Of a stretch of DNA of 64,000 bases, positions 23,925-37,200 are shown one piece after another. The position numbers and the translations under genes are program-made. Under the pieces are notes generated by a model. That model did no database searches. It was given only the letters and a program-made list of their open reading frames with translations, and was not told the DNA's origin. The DNA comes from Microvelia longipes (lineage: Eukaryota > Arthropoda > Insecta > Hemiptera > Veliidae). The stretch is from contig JACMZG010001914.1 of the NCBI GenBank assembly GCA_018340805.1, positions 20,968,593 through 21,032,592 on the forward strand, in the 5' to 3' direction. Position 1 is the stretch's first letter. Every line of letters starts with the position of its first letter.

Positions 23925-24545
23925 TGTGTTGTAATCAATAGCTCCCAGTGCTTATTATTCTATAGAGTTTGAAACTTGTACAACAAAATCTATAGGTGTA
24001 GATATTGATATCCGAAAAAATATTTGTTAAATGACGAATCATTAACCCCGATATTTCACTCAGCAAATTTCATAAAAAAATTAAACGCAAGGAGAGTTGT
24101 ATCAATAAAATTAAGCACGTAAGACTAACATATGTGCCAAGTTGTATCAATTTTCATCTGATTAACTAGATGTTATTTTTTTTAAAAATTACCCTTAAGT
24201 AACCTTATTTTAATACTTTTAATTAATAAATAGTTCACCAAGTTTCGTTTCAATACAAGTACAATATGTCTATATTTTATTGTGATGGATCATAAAGTAA
24301 GAAGCATCGAGCGTGGTCAGTGCCTGGATGGGAGACCGCTGAAATGAAAAGTATGTAATACTAACTACTATTGTGGTTGTAGTTAGAATTATCTACTACT
24401 AATACTAACTGAGGGCGAGCGAAATTAGTCCGAAGACGTGTTGCAGTATAAATTTAATGATTTGAATATTCTGAGGACGAGCGAACGAGAAGTAGGAGGA
24501 TGAGCGAACGTGATGACGGAAAGGTCCGAAGTAACCCGTACCCAA
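23925..24545 (+). repeat. 5S-like retroposon family, near-complete body
   Basis: The copy has the GT-rich run, AGAGTTTGAAACTTGTAC, ATTAACCCCGATATTTCACT, and then the clearest 5S-like block of the window at 24301-24348 (AAGCATCGAGCGTGGTCAGT, GCCTGGATGGGAGACCGCTG). This matches the intermediate element and box C region of animal 5S rRNA genes. Downstream are GTCCGAAGACGTGTTGCAGT and the family terminus. Only the far 5' end is missing. Confidence 0.8.
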
Positions 24546-25227
24546 TTTTGTATATTTAAATAAATCTTGTGGCACTGATGTCGTCTGTTAATTATAACTT
24601 ATTTAAATTCATCGTTCGGATTTATAATAGAACTAAGCAATTAATATGGACGGATGGATTTGCAAAGAAACGTTAATAAAAGGCAGTAAAAATCTATTAA
24701 GAAGGTAGAAAAATCGAGTGAAATGGCAGGAAAAGCTCATGAAAATACCCTTCGTCCTTAAACCCATAGGACTAATAAATTCTTAATAATTCGATTATGA
24801 AAGACTATAAGGGTACGAGAGTCATGGTTTTGCATAAAGACCTTTAGCATCCCCACTGCTTTTACACCAAACCCCTTAAAATCCTTTTCATAAAATATAA
24901 ACTTGAAGACTTTTCCACGCTCTAGAATAATAAACGACAGTGAAGGGGTTAAAAATTTATAATTAAATTGATTCTTTTTTAAGCTTTGCGAGTAAAGAAA
25001 TCTGATTAGGAACAAGCTCGAGTTTAGGCTTCTAAAAGTCTCAAGTGTGGAGTTTTATATGCTTTATCAATCTTTCCTTTTAAATATTGTAATATCTATT
25101 TATATATTATATTATAACACATACTTAAAAGTTTAGTTACCTTTTAAACGTATTTAAGTAGAAAAAAATATCTCTTATTCATTTTTATTACCCGTATTAT
25201 CTGTAACTTTGATTTTAATCTAATCTT
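24546..25227. other. No recognised feature
   Basis: AT-rich spacer between two copies of the 5S-like family. Confidence 0.4.
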
Positions 25228-26100
25228 GGTTTCATAAATTTTTCCTCATTTATACCGTAGATATAAATGATACCATAGACAAATGTGTGACTGGTGACTG
25301 CTTGAAATAAAATGGATATTTTTACTATCTAAGAACGAGTGAAGCGAGTGCGATAACACAAAAAAAATTATCCGAGGTTTCAAATGATTGATCCATTTCA
25401 GGTGTTTAAGTCCGTCTGAGTAGTTTTTACCAAGTTGTCTGTCTGTATGTGTGTGAGTCTGTTATCATCATTGCTCCCAGCGTGCTATTGAGTGGAAACT
25501 CTTACCACCATAAATCAACTTAAATCTTTACGGTCTAGTTGTACTATCCGTGAAATAACTTTATTGTGACGTCATTGATGACTACGCAATCATTTTAAAA
25601 TTCATCATGAAACGTGGAATATGTTTGTTATGCATTTGAATTTGTGCAGCATGTTGTCCACATAAGAAACATATATTTTATCAAGTTCCAACTAATTATC
25701 AGCATTCAATCAGTAAGTTAAACACTTTTATCGAATACAGAGTGTGATTTGACAGTCTTTGCCTTTTAATAGTTAAAATCGAAAATAACTCTATACTATT
25801 AAGTATACAATTCTGGTTGCCCATTCGTACCTTTATAAATAAGTATAGAAGGGTTCATTTCGATACGGCTAGTTGGTATATCTACGGGTTTTGTTGCATC
25901 TTAAAATTTTAAGTAGCGTCGAGTGAGATGATATTTTTACAATCTTAGAAAGGGCAAAGTGAGTCCGAAATCGTACTGCAATATAAATGAGGCGATTTCC
26001 ACATTAAGAGGACAAGTGAAGCGAGTACAGGAAGAAAATAAGTATAAGTCGATAGGGCGAGGAAAAGTTCTGAGGCACTCGAACCCGAATTTTTCTTTCG
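25228..26100 (+). repeat. 5S-like retroposon family, full-length-like copy
   Basis: This is the longest copy (about 870 bp). It starts with TTTTTCCTCATTTATACCGT and continues through TTTCAGGTGTTTAAGTCCGT, CCAAGTTGTCTGTCTGTATG, a short GT run, ATTGTGACGTCATTGATGAC, ATCAAGTTCCAACT, the doubled GAAGCGAG-type segments, and the terminal GGAAAAGTTCTGAGGCACTC. Its 5S-like block is decayed. An extra 5' segment (25275-25340: GTGACTGGTGACTGC then ACGAGTGAAGCGAGTGCGA) looks like a second, misplaced piece of the 5S-like and 3' regions, so the copy may be composite. Confidence 0.75.
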
Positions 26101-26890
26101 TTTCTGATATTTTGGAATACTTTCGCAAAAGCATCTGTTCTATCTACATCTTATGATTATTATTTTAATATCCACTCAACCATTCATGGAAAAGGATTTT
26201 ATATTCTCAAAGAGTTCTTTGTTAAAAAATAAAGACGATGGCTTACACGTGTTTCTGTTAATATTTGATTAGTTTTACCAATATAAACCTTTTCTTAAAG
26301 AGGTCCTTTGAGCAGAGAGAAGGATCCTTCGGACTCTTAGGTGAGTCCTTAAGTTTTAAGGATTAAATGGTTGTTAAAGCTGTTGTTGGTTGTAAGGTTA
26401 TACTTCTCTTTAAAAGCACTTCTTATTCCAACCCAACTCCTTTTGTTTCTTTTCCTTAAATCTTCCTCTTTATCCCAGTTCATCTTATCAGGATTAAATA
26501 TTTACTTCAACAAGGACCCTTTTACCCTCACACAGGTAGACAGATACATTATTGAACTCCAATTTTACAACTTAAGGTTCAATTTCTAAAATGTAATTAA
26601 GAATTGAGCATGTTTCATACTATACATTTTGTAACCAGGTAGTTATTTATTTATCAAAACATTCATTAAATTAATACAAAAGCACTAAACGTTTCAAGAA
26701 TTCTGATTGTTAGAATAGACTTCCTACAGTAAGTTGAAAGATAAAAGGGCAAAGTTCAGGAATACAGCGAACAAATAAATTTATAGAAAATGTATCACAG
26801 ATATTGAGGGTTATGGCCGTCTTGTTCTACTATGAAAAGGTTACTATGACATGACAAGTTGATAGCGCCTATCAGTTTCTATAGCGTCTA

Positions 26891-26914
26891 TCACTAAAAC
26901 TATAGTTTTAGTGA
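26891..26914. repeat. 24-bp perfect palindrome
   Basis: TCACTAAAACTATAGTTTTA followed by GTGA is its own reverse complement. Confidence 0.85.
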
Positions 26915-28989
26915 ATCTATATGTTTGTAGAAGATCTAATAGACCTTCTTTGATTTTTTCTAGGGACCTATTATATATGTAGTCTAATGGTTTTAAAAAT
27001 AATCACACTTAAAATTAAAAAAGAAAATACCTAACGTCCTTGCAGAAAACATAAAGGCTACCGAACTGGTTCTTAAAGAGCAAAAGAGTATTATCCTAGA
27101 TTTTGAACTAAAGCCATTTAGGAGAAAAAAGAAACATTCACTCCACTTAGTATATTATTTATTGACAGAGCCGCCTTGAACTTAACAAGTTCATTCATCA
27201 GTGCAGTGAAAGCGAAGTAAAGAGCTAGGAACGACGAAACCTAGAGATTCTTGTTTCCAGATGCGTGGTGTCATGACTTTTCACTGTAACTATCATAAAT
27301 GCACATTATTAGATTCAATCTAAACACTGAACCATAGTGCTACAATACGTGAAAATACATTACACGCGGTATATTGACCTCGATAAGCTCTTATGTAGTA
27401 GTGTCCTCACTACTACTTGAACTTATAGAAGACGAATGTACACATTATTCTTAAATGTCCGTTTTAAAAAGTTAGCTTTTTAACGAAGACTTTTGTATCC
27501 CTAATAGAATATGTGAATGATCGTATTATTTTAAATTCATTATAATTATTAATTCACCATTTTTTTATACGCTTCTCACAAAAGATAATCTTTTATTTGT
27601 GTTATTTTTTGTTGTATAATAGATTGTTTTATAGGTTATTGGGTGTGAACAATACCGACACTGATCACTTTTCTATGTCTCCTCTAATTGTCAGCCAGGG
27701 GTGAATTCCGTCTTTTTTATATTTTCATATTAGTAGGAATCTGAATATATGTAGTGTATAATGTTCTCTGTTAACACAATGTATAGACTTCAAAATAATC
27801 AAGATTTCATGATCCGAGAGTGTTTGTTAGCATATACATTTGTATGGCACTGGAATGGCTTTCAGAACATATTCTATAAACTTACTAGTCCTAATCTTAT
27901 GGGCCATATTATAAATATATGAAAGAAAGAGATGAAATATTTATGTGACTGCGTAACTTAGGATAGATATAGGCATTGAGAACACCTGAAATAGATAATA
28001 GAGTCACAAACTATCCGATATATAATATTAATATGATATGTGATAATAAATGATACTTAGGTACCTAGTCAGCAACGGGGAGAGAAAGACTCTACTATAT
28101 ATATGTTAGAAAAGAGATAAATTGTTGACTGTCTCGAGTTTGTGTGTGTCTAGAAATGTTTATTTTATATTTATACTTACCTTTGGCTCTTCACTATCTG
28201 CACACGTAGAGTACACTCACACTAATCTTTGTTACATACATAGTACGTTCCTTATACGTTCTCTCTTCTATTTGCGGCATGCTTTCCTTATACCACTATC
28301 ATTGTCTATTCCACTTTCGGCGAGAGCTTGCCGTATCATTTATATCAATCGTCTATTCACCTATTTTCATGTTGGATAAGAAATACAACGATGTAAATAT
28401 AAAATACGTAACACAGAGATAAACATACTAATAGTAGGAATTATTTATGTTCATATACTGCTCTAAGACTCGCGCTGCTTATATATATATTGATTGTACT
28501 AGTTATCAATTTTTATATATGGCCGTCACTGCATAACGATACACATACGGATAAATTATTAAGTTTAATTTACTTGACTTTATACATTTGATTCTACATC
28601 ATTATGTTTCCTTTGTTTTATATCTAGAAATAATATATTTTTGATATACATAATTGAGAATAATATATTTTAAAATGGTATAAGAGAAATATGTCAGAAG
28701 ATAAATAATTATATAATATTATAATACATATCTTATATTAGAGGTCATATTAACTATTACTATTAATTAGAGTTTATTATTATTTATGTATCATTAATTT
28801 AATATTATAATAGTTATTATATAATATATATAATCTTTATAGAAATATATGCCCTATAATAGGGAGTACATGTTCTATTATGCATTCATGTGCAAGTTTT
28901 AATTTTATTGAGAATTTTTAACCACTTAATGCACACAGACCGACTCGCATAATAGCTTATGTTTAAGTAAAAAACTGAATGGCAATATT

Positions 28990-29045
28990 AGGAAAAATAT
29001 TGTGTTCATCCTAAAACAGGTTTCATCTATATCTTGTTTCAAGAC
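28990..29045 (+). repeat. 5S-like retroposon family, short fragment
   Basis: AGGAAAAATATTGTGTTCAT followed by CCTAAAACAGGTTTCATC matches the reverse of the copy at 20.2-20.4 kb. Confidence 0.55.
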
Positions 29046-29494
29046 ACAATCAGATCACAGAGAACGAGGCAAGCGTATCATGATTAGTGTTGAGTAAAAA
29101 AGTCTCTTATACTTTTATAGAGTACACATAATATATTATATAACATAGTCTTGTGACTAGTATCAGGTACCGTATAATACAAACTCTAGAGCCTGTAGCA
29201 TATACTCAAAACATGACTTGAGCTCAGTCAGTAATAATCATAGACGCAAGAGTATCACTAGATAATATGTAGATGTCACACAGTATGATATAAATTTCAG
29301 ATCGCAATAACTCACACAAATATAATAATTGACTTGCACTTAGAGTATAATAAAACTAAGTCATTATAAAATATATTATACACAATAGGCCTGCCCACTA
29401 TTACTTTGAGCAAAACATCGTGGGTATTCATATAATCAGTTAGCAAAAATTTGGAACACCTATTTGCTTGAGGGTCGCTAGATATATTTATGAC

Positions 29495-29575
29495 ACAATT
29501 ATTTCGGATATTTTTTATAGTGTGGTCAATTGACCCACTAAATGATCATTAAAATGATGATAACTGTACTTATTT
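29495..29575 (-). repeat. Dispersed repeat E, copy 2
   Basis: TGTGGTCAATTGACCCACTA followed by AATGATCATTAAAATGATGA is the reverse complement of the core at 20.03-20.1 kb. Confidence 0.6.
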
Positions 29576-31792
29576 TCGAATAAATAATATTTAGCTGCAA
29601 CTTGAATTAACAGTTCATATTAAGCTTGATCAGCTTTATATTTGCGTGAATTTCAGCATCATTATAGAAATATACTGCTTAATCACTATTGATCTGAACT
29701 ATTCTTATATATTGACGCTTATATATTGTGATAGATAGCGGTGCGACGTCGGCGCGACTGTGTGACTGTTAGCGAGGATTGCGGATACACATTGATATTT
29801 CCAATATAATTACATGCGACGAGAGAGAAAGCTCACATATATGATCATTTGATAATGATACTAATTTTGTACAGATGATCAAAGTCTATTTGTACACATG
29901 GTGTCGCGAAACAAACTGGTGGCGACGTAGGCTCCTCTGTGATCATACGAACACGAGAGCGTACATCATATCAGAAAGATGCTATATAGGAATAACAAAT
30001 ACAAGGTCCATAGTTGTAGCATAATGAAAAATGCAATACTAGTATGAATAATGAATCCTTAGAATATCTGCCCGCGATACTTGAATAATATAAAAATTCA
30101 CTCTACATAATTATACGCCTCTAGTATATATAATTAATTAAATATTATGATCGAAACACTGTAGTTGATATAACTAGAGTAGTAGAGAGATAAGCTGATA
30201 ATCGATTGAGAGAGCGGAGTTCTCTCTCTCCATCGTCGAAATATGGTACCTAATACCACTGTACACATGGCGTTAATGAAACACAATAAATCTATTATCT
30301 TATATCTAGTAACCAAGAAAACCTGTTAGAGCGCGCTATAATAGCGTAATCGACAAGTAACCAAGATACAGAGTGACGATGAATAGCAATATTCTAGTTA
30401 GTTCCAAGTTTCGCTTAATATAATGTACGAGGTATGAGCGATTGATCATATGTCATAAGAAAGGTCCTTCTTCTTATTTCCGCGCTCGTTAGCCTACTGT
30501 CCGCAGACAAAACAGGAACAAAAATGAAGATTAACAGCGATTTAAGCAGGCCCGAATAGTGGAAGAACCCTCAAGTAGTCTTGTTAAATCTGAAATGGTC
30601 GTAGGGATTCTAAAATGATTGAGACTGGTTTCAGCTTAATCGGACTATCCAAAGAAGCGGTATGAGGCCTGTGGCTGAAGTCGCATGGACATGAGCCGAA
30701 GGCCCATATTTTAAAGTTTAAAAAGACTCTATTTTAATAAACAGAGTTGGAATAACCCCAAAATAAAACCTTATAAAACCCGATTTAGATTAGCCGTCTA
30801 AGCATTAGATTATTAACAAGAAATGTGGTTATTCATACTCATACATAAAAACCGACACTAATGTTTTTCAATTTTGGGATCTGTAGATGCTGAAAGTTGG
30901 ACATTTGATAAAAAAAGTGGGTGTTAAGTCTTTTGCTAATGGAATACATCCCCTTTCTAATAGGAAGTAGGGTAGTATAAGAGGGCTATAAGAGGTAGGT
31001 ATGTTTGATGTCAATTTTTTCCGATTACAATGTTTTTCCTTTAACATTGGAAATGGGAAGCAATGAATTAAAATTGAAGAATATTTAAAATCAGTGAAAG
31101 TATTTTAAATCTACACTAGAGTATCCATGCTTGCACAAACGTGCGTTTCGAATTTTAAAATTTTTATAGTTGCTGAAACATAAATAATATTTTGTCACTA
31201 TTTAAGTTTTTCCTTCATTCTTAGACGATATGAAAGTAAGAATTATTCAAAGATTCGTACATACTAAGAAGATAAAATGATAATAAAATATAATGTAGTT
31301 TTAACAAGAGGCAATTTGAGATAAAATCGATACTGAATGGGCCTTATAAGCTCCCTCTAAAGACTCTCAGCTCCGAGCTAAGTGGATTGGTTAGAGCCAA
31401 ACCCCCCTTATCAAAATCACGATATGATCAATTTGGTTTTTATCAAGATTTTTTCCCTTTAAGATAAATTAGATAATAAGGAAATAAGATTATGTAAAGA
31501 ATAGAGAAGCTTTTTAGTCATTGACTTATAACTTTAGGTAGTCAAAAGAATATTGCGTGATAAGTCGATTCAATTGATTTAATCAAGTAATAAAAAATAG
31601 TCAATAAAGAGTAGTCAATTATCGCGGCTCTTTAAAATACGAATACTATTCATATAATCTTAGAGCATAGCCTGGGTTGCGAACACCGGTCCTCCGATGC
31701 CGAAATCGAGTGCTTAGTATATCTATAGTTTGTTTTTAAATAAATAATGTTAAGTGTAACAACCGTGTTCAATATGTTGTCCGTATGTTGTC
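29576..31792. other. No gene recognised
   Basis: Continuation of the unusual texture to about 30.5 kb, then ordinary AT-rich sequence. A tRNA-like stretch near 31.66-31.71 kb (minus) was seen and not accepted as a gene. Confidence 0.35.
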
Positions 31793-31933
31793 ACACGGGG
31801 TTTATGATCAACATGGTTCAGGTTTAACCAGACATGGCTCCAGTTCAACCAAACGTGAACACAATCCATGTTTGGTTGAACCCGAACCATCTTCGGTTGA
31901 ACCTGAATCGTGTTGAACATAAACACCGGGTGC
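31793..31933. repeat. Imperfect inverted repeat
   Basis: GGTTTATGATCAACATGGTT then CAGG on the left pairs with CCTGAATCGTGTTGAACATA then AACACC on the right. The interior contains repeated TTCAACC/GGTTGAA words, giving a compact multi-hairpin structure. The open frame at 31834-32052 runs through it and is not a gene. Confidence 0.7.
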
Positions 31934-31974
31934 CTGTATGCGTGGGTTCAATGGTGCATAGCTTAACTTACGGA

Positions 31975-32205
31975 CTACCTACAGAGTTAGTGCCAGGATT
32001 GGTAGCCGCTGGGAATATTTTTTGGCCGAAGCTTATGATTTTACTGTCTTAGTACGTGCAAAGCTAGTCTAAAGACGTACTGCTATATAAAAATGTGAGA
32101 TTTCCACATTCTGAGAAAGACCAAAAAGAGTCATAAGTACTGAAGATGAGAGTAGAGAATCCAATATGTTGAGGAAAAGTTCCTAGGAACCTTGCCCCCG
32201 ATTTT
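31975..32205 (+). repeat. 5S-like retroposon family, 3' part
   Basis: Begins with a diverged 5S-like block (GTTAGTGCCAGGATTGGTAG, CCGCTGGGAATA), then GTCTAAAGACGTACTGCTAT and the terminal GAGGAAAAGTTCCTAGGAAC. Confidence 0.7.
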
Positions 32206-33412
32206 TTAAAAAAATTCTATGATCGAGGCTCTTGAAATAATATCTATTTAAATGGAATTATTTTGAGCATAGTAAAATATAGGAAAGAGAGAAACAAAAC
32301 TCCTGCTCATTTTAGCAAATCTACTTTAAAGTAACATTTATTTTGACTTTATAAGAAAGATATTATTTTACCACTAATTTAAATTTGTTAAAACTTACAT
32401 AAAATATCATATTTCACAGAACTCTGCGTTATAAACAGTAACATAATACTCTTTAAAATTAAAGGTGAAATTGTTTATTTATGTTTCATAATTAGCTTTG
32501 AAAACAAACTAATAGAAAAGTTTCACATTTTACAGAACGTAAAACCGGAAAAGCTTTTAATTGTTGGGGAAAGCCATTGTTGGTTGAGTTAATAAGCATG
32601 ATAACCATTAGCAAACCACTAAACTATAATCCCAAACAAAATTAACATTGTAAATACAATGTTTGTAATAGCTAGGTTACGAGCTAATGTTAAACTTTAA
32701 GTGGTAATCATTTTCCAAAAACTTTTCCCTGAAACCATTTTACCTTAAAAAGGGTTTATCAAAATATGCCGATAAATATTTAACAAGACCTCTTGTACAA
32801 GAGGCCAAATAAAATATTAATTTTTCTTTATAAAAAAGAAAAGATACTTTTAATTGTTTAAAATAAGGATAATCATGAAAACTCAGTCATTTTAAACTTT
32901 TTTAATGACGGAACCACATGAATATGTGAATATATGTGAACATATGATGAACATTGAACATGAATATGCTACGTTTAAGTAATGAAATATAGTTTGTTTA
33001 ATCTAATAAAATCTAGTCTCTTCAGTGCCCTAAACTAATTCTTATCTAGTATTATGAAGACACACACAAATATTAATAATTTTTTAATGACTTTTTAGAA
33101 GGTTATAAAAAATCGTTGCTTTCTAAAGACCAAATGCAATAAGCAATCTGCTATAGAGATTTTACGTTTGTGAAATTAAAAAAAATTATATTTATATCTG
33201 TGTGAGTTTGTGTGTGTGTGTTTGTGTGCGCGTGTGTACAAATAAGAAAAAATATGTTAAACGATATATTTTAAAGAGAAACCCCGGAAAAATATTACGT
33301 ATTGTTATTAGAACAAAATCATATTTAGTTTCTTGAAATAATTCTTAACTTAAAATGAAATTAAAGCAAACAGATACATACCGAATGATTTATTACCATT
33401 TTAGACATAAAT
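32206..33412. other. No recognised gene
   Basis: AT-rich sequence with a short palindrome (CCTCTTGTACAAGAGG, about 32788-32803) and a GT-rich patch near 33200-33235. Confidence 0.4.
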
Positions 33413-33418
33413 ATATAT

Positions 33419-33493
<75 letters not shown>
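33413..33493. repeat. (AT)n microsatellite
   Basis: About 80 bp of alternating AT with one slip. Confidence 0.95.
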
Positions 33494-33497
<4 letters not shown>

Positions 33498-34004
33498 CAT
33501 TATATTTGCCTGACTTTGCCTCTCAACCCTATTACTACTACTTAATGAAATTCCTGTTTAATAATAATTAGCAGAATATAGCGAAGCAATACAAAAGGCT
33601 CTTAGCTTATTCAAAAATTCAGCCAAAGCTAACTGAAATTAATGGACCCTAAACGCATGCATGGTTCAACTGTTTTAAGCGGTTCAGCGTCGAAACCTTT
33701 AACAATAAGTGACCCTTAGTATTCAGAGTGACAAAGAGAGAATCAAAGCTGTTCCTCTCAAAACTCCTTAACCTCCTTATGATTGATCTACTAATCTAGC
33801 ATCTTGAGCGTTACTTTTCCAACAGGTGTAATGATTGACACACACATTATACTTAAGTCTCCGATCAAGAATAATTCTGCATTATTTTACTCACTGGCCA
33901 TGATAGCAGAGCAAAATTAAACTATGCGACTCTGATTAATTCTGTATGATTTATTTATTTTAGCGAGTTTTAAATAGTAAATAAAATAGACGAACATAAA
34001 CAGT

Positions 34005-34216
34005 CGTTCGTCCGGCACCCTGATGAGTTAGACGTAACGAAACAGAGTGGGAATGACATTACGTCGAGCCATTTATGATGGAACAGTTCCCATCTAGCAT
34101 GGCGTTGTGTTATGAAGCTTGTCACGTTCCTGGGTGTCACCCAGGAACGTGACATAACTTGCACAATTATTTCAACCATTCATGATTTGCAAAAGTCGGT
34201 AGAATCGAATGGTACA
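34005..34216 (+). mobile_element. Partial relative of the 12-kb foldback, hammerhead-like core
   Basis: Matches the right arm of the 11.9-12.35 kb foldback: CTGATGA (34020-34026), GTTA-GACG-TAAC, GAAA (34039-34042), AGAGTGGG, TGACATTACGTCGAGCCA, then a tail with ATTTGCAAAAGTCGG. It has no opposing left arm. A separate perfect palindrome at about 34118-34156 (GTCACGTTCCTGGGTG and its complement) sits inside. The minus open frame across it is not a gene. Confidence 0.75.
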
Positions 34217-37200
34217 ACTATGTAAGTCAACCACCGTTATCGTTTATCTTGTTTTTATTCAAGTAAAATCACACATTTTTAAAGGACTCCGGTACAATGT
34301 TGTAATGAGTTTTGTTCGTAATATAAAGAGAAACAAAGCGTTCAGAAAAATTGTATTCTGTGAAACTTTAATGAAAATCTTAACGCTTTAATCAACGAGT
34401 TCGTTTTCTAAGTTGTTTATTTTTAATGGAAGCGTGTTTATGTTTGTGACAGATACTTTAACAGTACACTTTCTAATTTATATTAACTTTACGTTTTGTC
34501 AAACGGAAAACTTTTACTCGGTATAAACATTTCACATCTAAAGAGTTGAAAATTTTCATGGTTTTTATTTTAGGCAAATATCTCTTTGAATAAGACGTTG
34601 ATGCTTATTTCGAAATTGATGTCAACGACATGGTTTTGTTGATAAAAGATTCTGGTTTTAAACCCTAACAACCTAAGGGTGTGTCGTTTGTCTGAAGGTA
34701 AATTCCGTTTTTCGCAATATCCCAATGTTAAAACCCTAGTTTTCTAAAAAGAAACACAGGAAATACCTACCTCCATTTTCCAATTCTCGTTTTTTCGGTC
34801 GTTAGAAATCCGAATCGTTTTCCGCAATTAAACTTTTGATAGGAATGGAAAAGGGGTTGATGAGGAGTTATAGAATGCTTGTTGAATGTCGAGGTTTTCG
34901 GAATAGAAAAACGGTGTACCTAAAGGAAAACTGCTTGTCCCGTTGCTGTTTTTAACCTTAAAGTTATAAGAAGTCTTCTACCTCTCTCGAGCCATTTTAA
35001 ACTTTTTTAATAGATTTTTTTGAGATTTTTTTTAATTTCTCTTGAGACACAATCATTCATCCGTAAAAACGACACTTAAAGGTAAAAGAACGCAAAGTAA
35101 TTCGAAACCCTCATCATTTTCTTTATATCAATTCAAATTTATAATCATGAGAAAAAATAATAATTTGAACATTCTAGGAGAAAAATAATTTTCTTGGAGT
35201 TAAAAAACAAGAGCAAAGAAAATAAACGTCTTCAATTTTCTTTTCAAGGTTTACTTTTCAAACACAGAGCCTATCTAGACGACATCATGATCGGCTTTCA
35301 AAATGAAGTTTGTTCTAAGACGAAGGGTTAAAAAAACTTAGTTCAAATATTTAAACTTAAAGAAAATAAAGGGGTTCAAAGAACTTTTCCTCTCAAGCAT
35401 CTAAGTTCACTCTTTACTGATCTTCCGTCATTAAGAGCGGATCTTTATTTCTCTTTTTACTTTTTTACTGCTTTTTCTTTTTTAACATTCATTTTCTTGA
35501 GGTTTTCCTTATTTTATTTTCAATGTCTTTTGTTCTGGATTTAAAGAGGCTTCATTATTTTTAGTCTGGGTTGATGATTATAGAGAAAGAATTAACGACT
35601 GTAGATGATTATAGTCAGTTTATTTTAATGACTTCACAAAGGGTGTGAATTACGATATTTGTTTTACTGTGCTTACGACAACGAAGCTATTTCAGTCTTA
35701 AATTGTTCCCCTAAATACTTACAACTCTAGGCAATAATTCTTAGTTTTTTTGAGCATATAATGTTTTAGAAATGATTTTTTCAGACGTCTGTAAAGTAGG
35801 CACTTAACAGCTTGTTTTTTACCGTCTGTGTCAATTTCGTAGTTTTTTATTGTCGACGACAGTAAAAGAGTTTTTTACTGTCGCTGGAGAAGTTCCTAAA
35901 ATGTTGATGATAGATTTACAGATATACAATGACCATTAATATTGCCAAACAGAAAAACCTGTACAAAATAAATTTATTTTGATTTTGATGACTTCTTATT
36001 CTTATTCTTCCTGCACTTTTTGTTGCGTGCCTACAGCCTACTACTGAACAGCTTTTGACGCATGAGGACTTTTTGGATTTGTCTTATGCTTGTGTGCATT
36101 CCTACTTAATAAAATCTCAGATTCTACTTTCCTACGCTGAACGCGTAAGTGGTTTTTTACCACGTAAGTGGTTTTTGGTAAGATTTATACTACTTAACCT
36201 TAGTTCAGTAAACTACATATACTTGAAGAAGAGCTCAAACCTAATCTAAGTATGAAGCAAATTTAAATATTACTTAATATGGTGTGAATGAATTTTAAAC
36301 GCAACTTTACTTTCAAAATCACTTTTGTAATTATTATTACGGTATACGTCTTAATTAAACGTCAACTACGCTTAAGGAAATTGAATCATTAAGATTATAC
36401 TTTCGCTTAAAATCCCTAATCTAAATTTTAGTTACGAAACTTTACCCTTAAAATTGTTTAACATGATTGAGAAAATTCGACCAAGTTTTAAGAGCTAGAT
36501 GTGATTAATTCTGGTTTGTGGAAAACGTTAGGTAAACTGGTTTTCCTTAATGAAATGTAACAGCGGTATCAGACTATTAGTCTTAAACTAAATCTTACCC
36601 CCTCCTAACCTATTAGGTTAAAGTGGGGTGGCCAAATTTACCTTTCTTCTAACCTAGTATGCCTACTTCTTTTCTTTTCGTTATGCTTCTTTTTCACTAA
36701 TATATTTTTTTTTTAACTTTAACATCAACTGCGTTTTGTGGTAAAATTTTCTATGTTTTAGCAAATTTGATTAAAAAAACTGCTCTTATTTTATTAGTTC
36801 TAGTAAAACATAGAAAATTTAATTAAAATTAAGCAAAAACTAGTGCAAAGTTTTACAAGTACGGCGAATTTTCTTTTGAGTGATTTGGTACTAAGCAATC
36901 TAGTTCTTGCTCGGGTTTCCGCTTTATGGTTTATATAGTCGCTGTAGCCATACTTTTGTATGTCTACATTGTACGCAGGTGTGTAACTCACAGTCTGTTT
37001 ATTTGATGTATAAATTGTCTAGTATAAATATTAGCGTGAATTTTTGCGTGATTTTTTGCACGCGTAAGTCAAAGGTATCTGTATATAATAGTTTAATTCG
37101 TGACTTATTTAAAGTCAAATTGTAAGTGGACGCATCTATTGATTGATTAGTTTTAGAAACTTTATTAGCTCAGGTACGAGTGTCTGTGTATTTTATGTGT

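Larger units (their letters stand above)
26101..29494. other. No gene recognised; odd sequence texture from 27.6 kb
   Basis: 26.1-27.6 kb is plain AT-rich sequence. From about 27.6 to 30.5 kb the texture changes: fewer homopolymers, many TATA and AGTA words, and few repeats shared with the rest. The open frames at 26371-26589 and 28122-28379 have no domain. A fragment of the 5S-like family (28990-29045) is present. Confidence 0.4.

Noticed and set aside
31655..31715. Minus-strand tRNA-like stretch (CGATTTCGGCATCG arm and a box-B-like GTGTTCGCAACCC)
   Set aside because: The D-arm and acceptor stem do not form a full cloverleaf; kept only as a remark.
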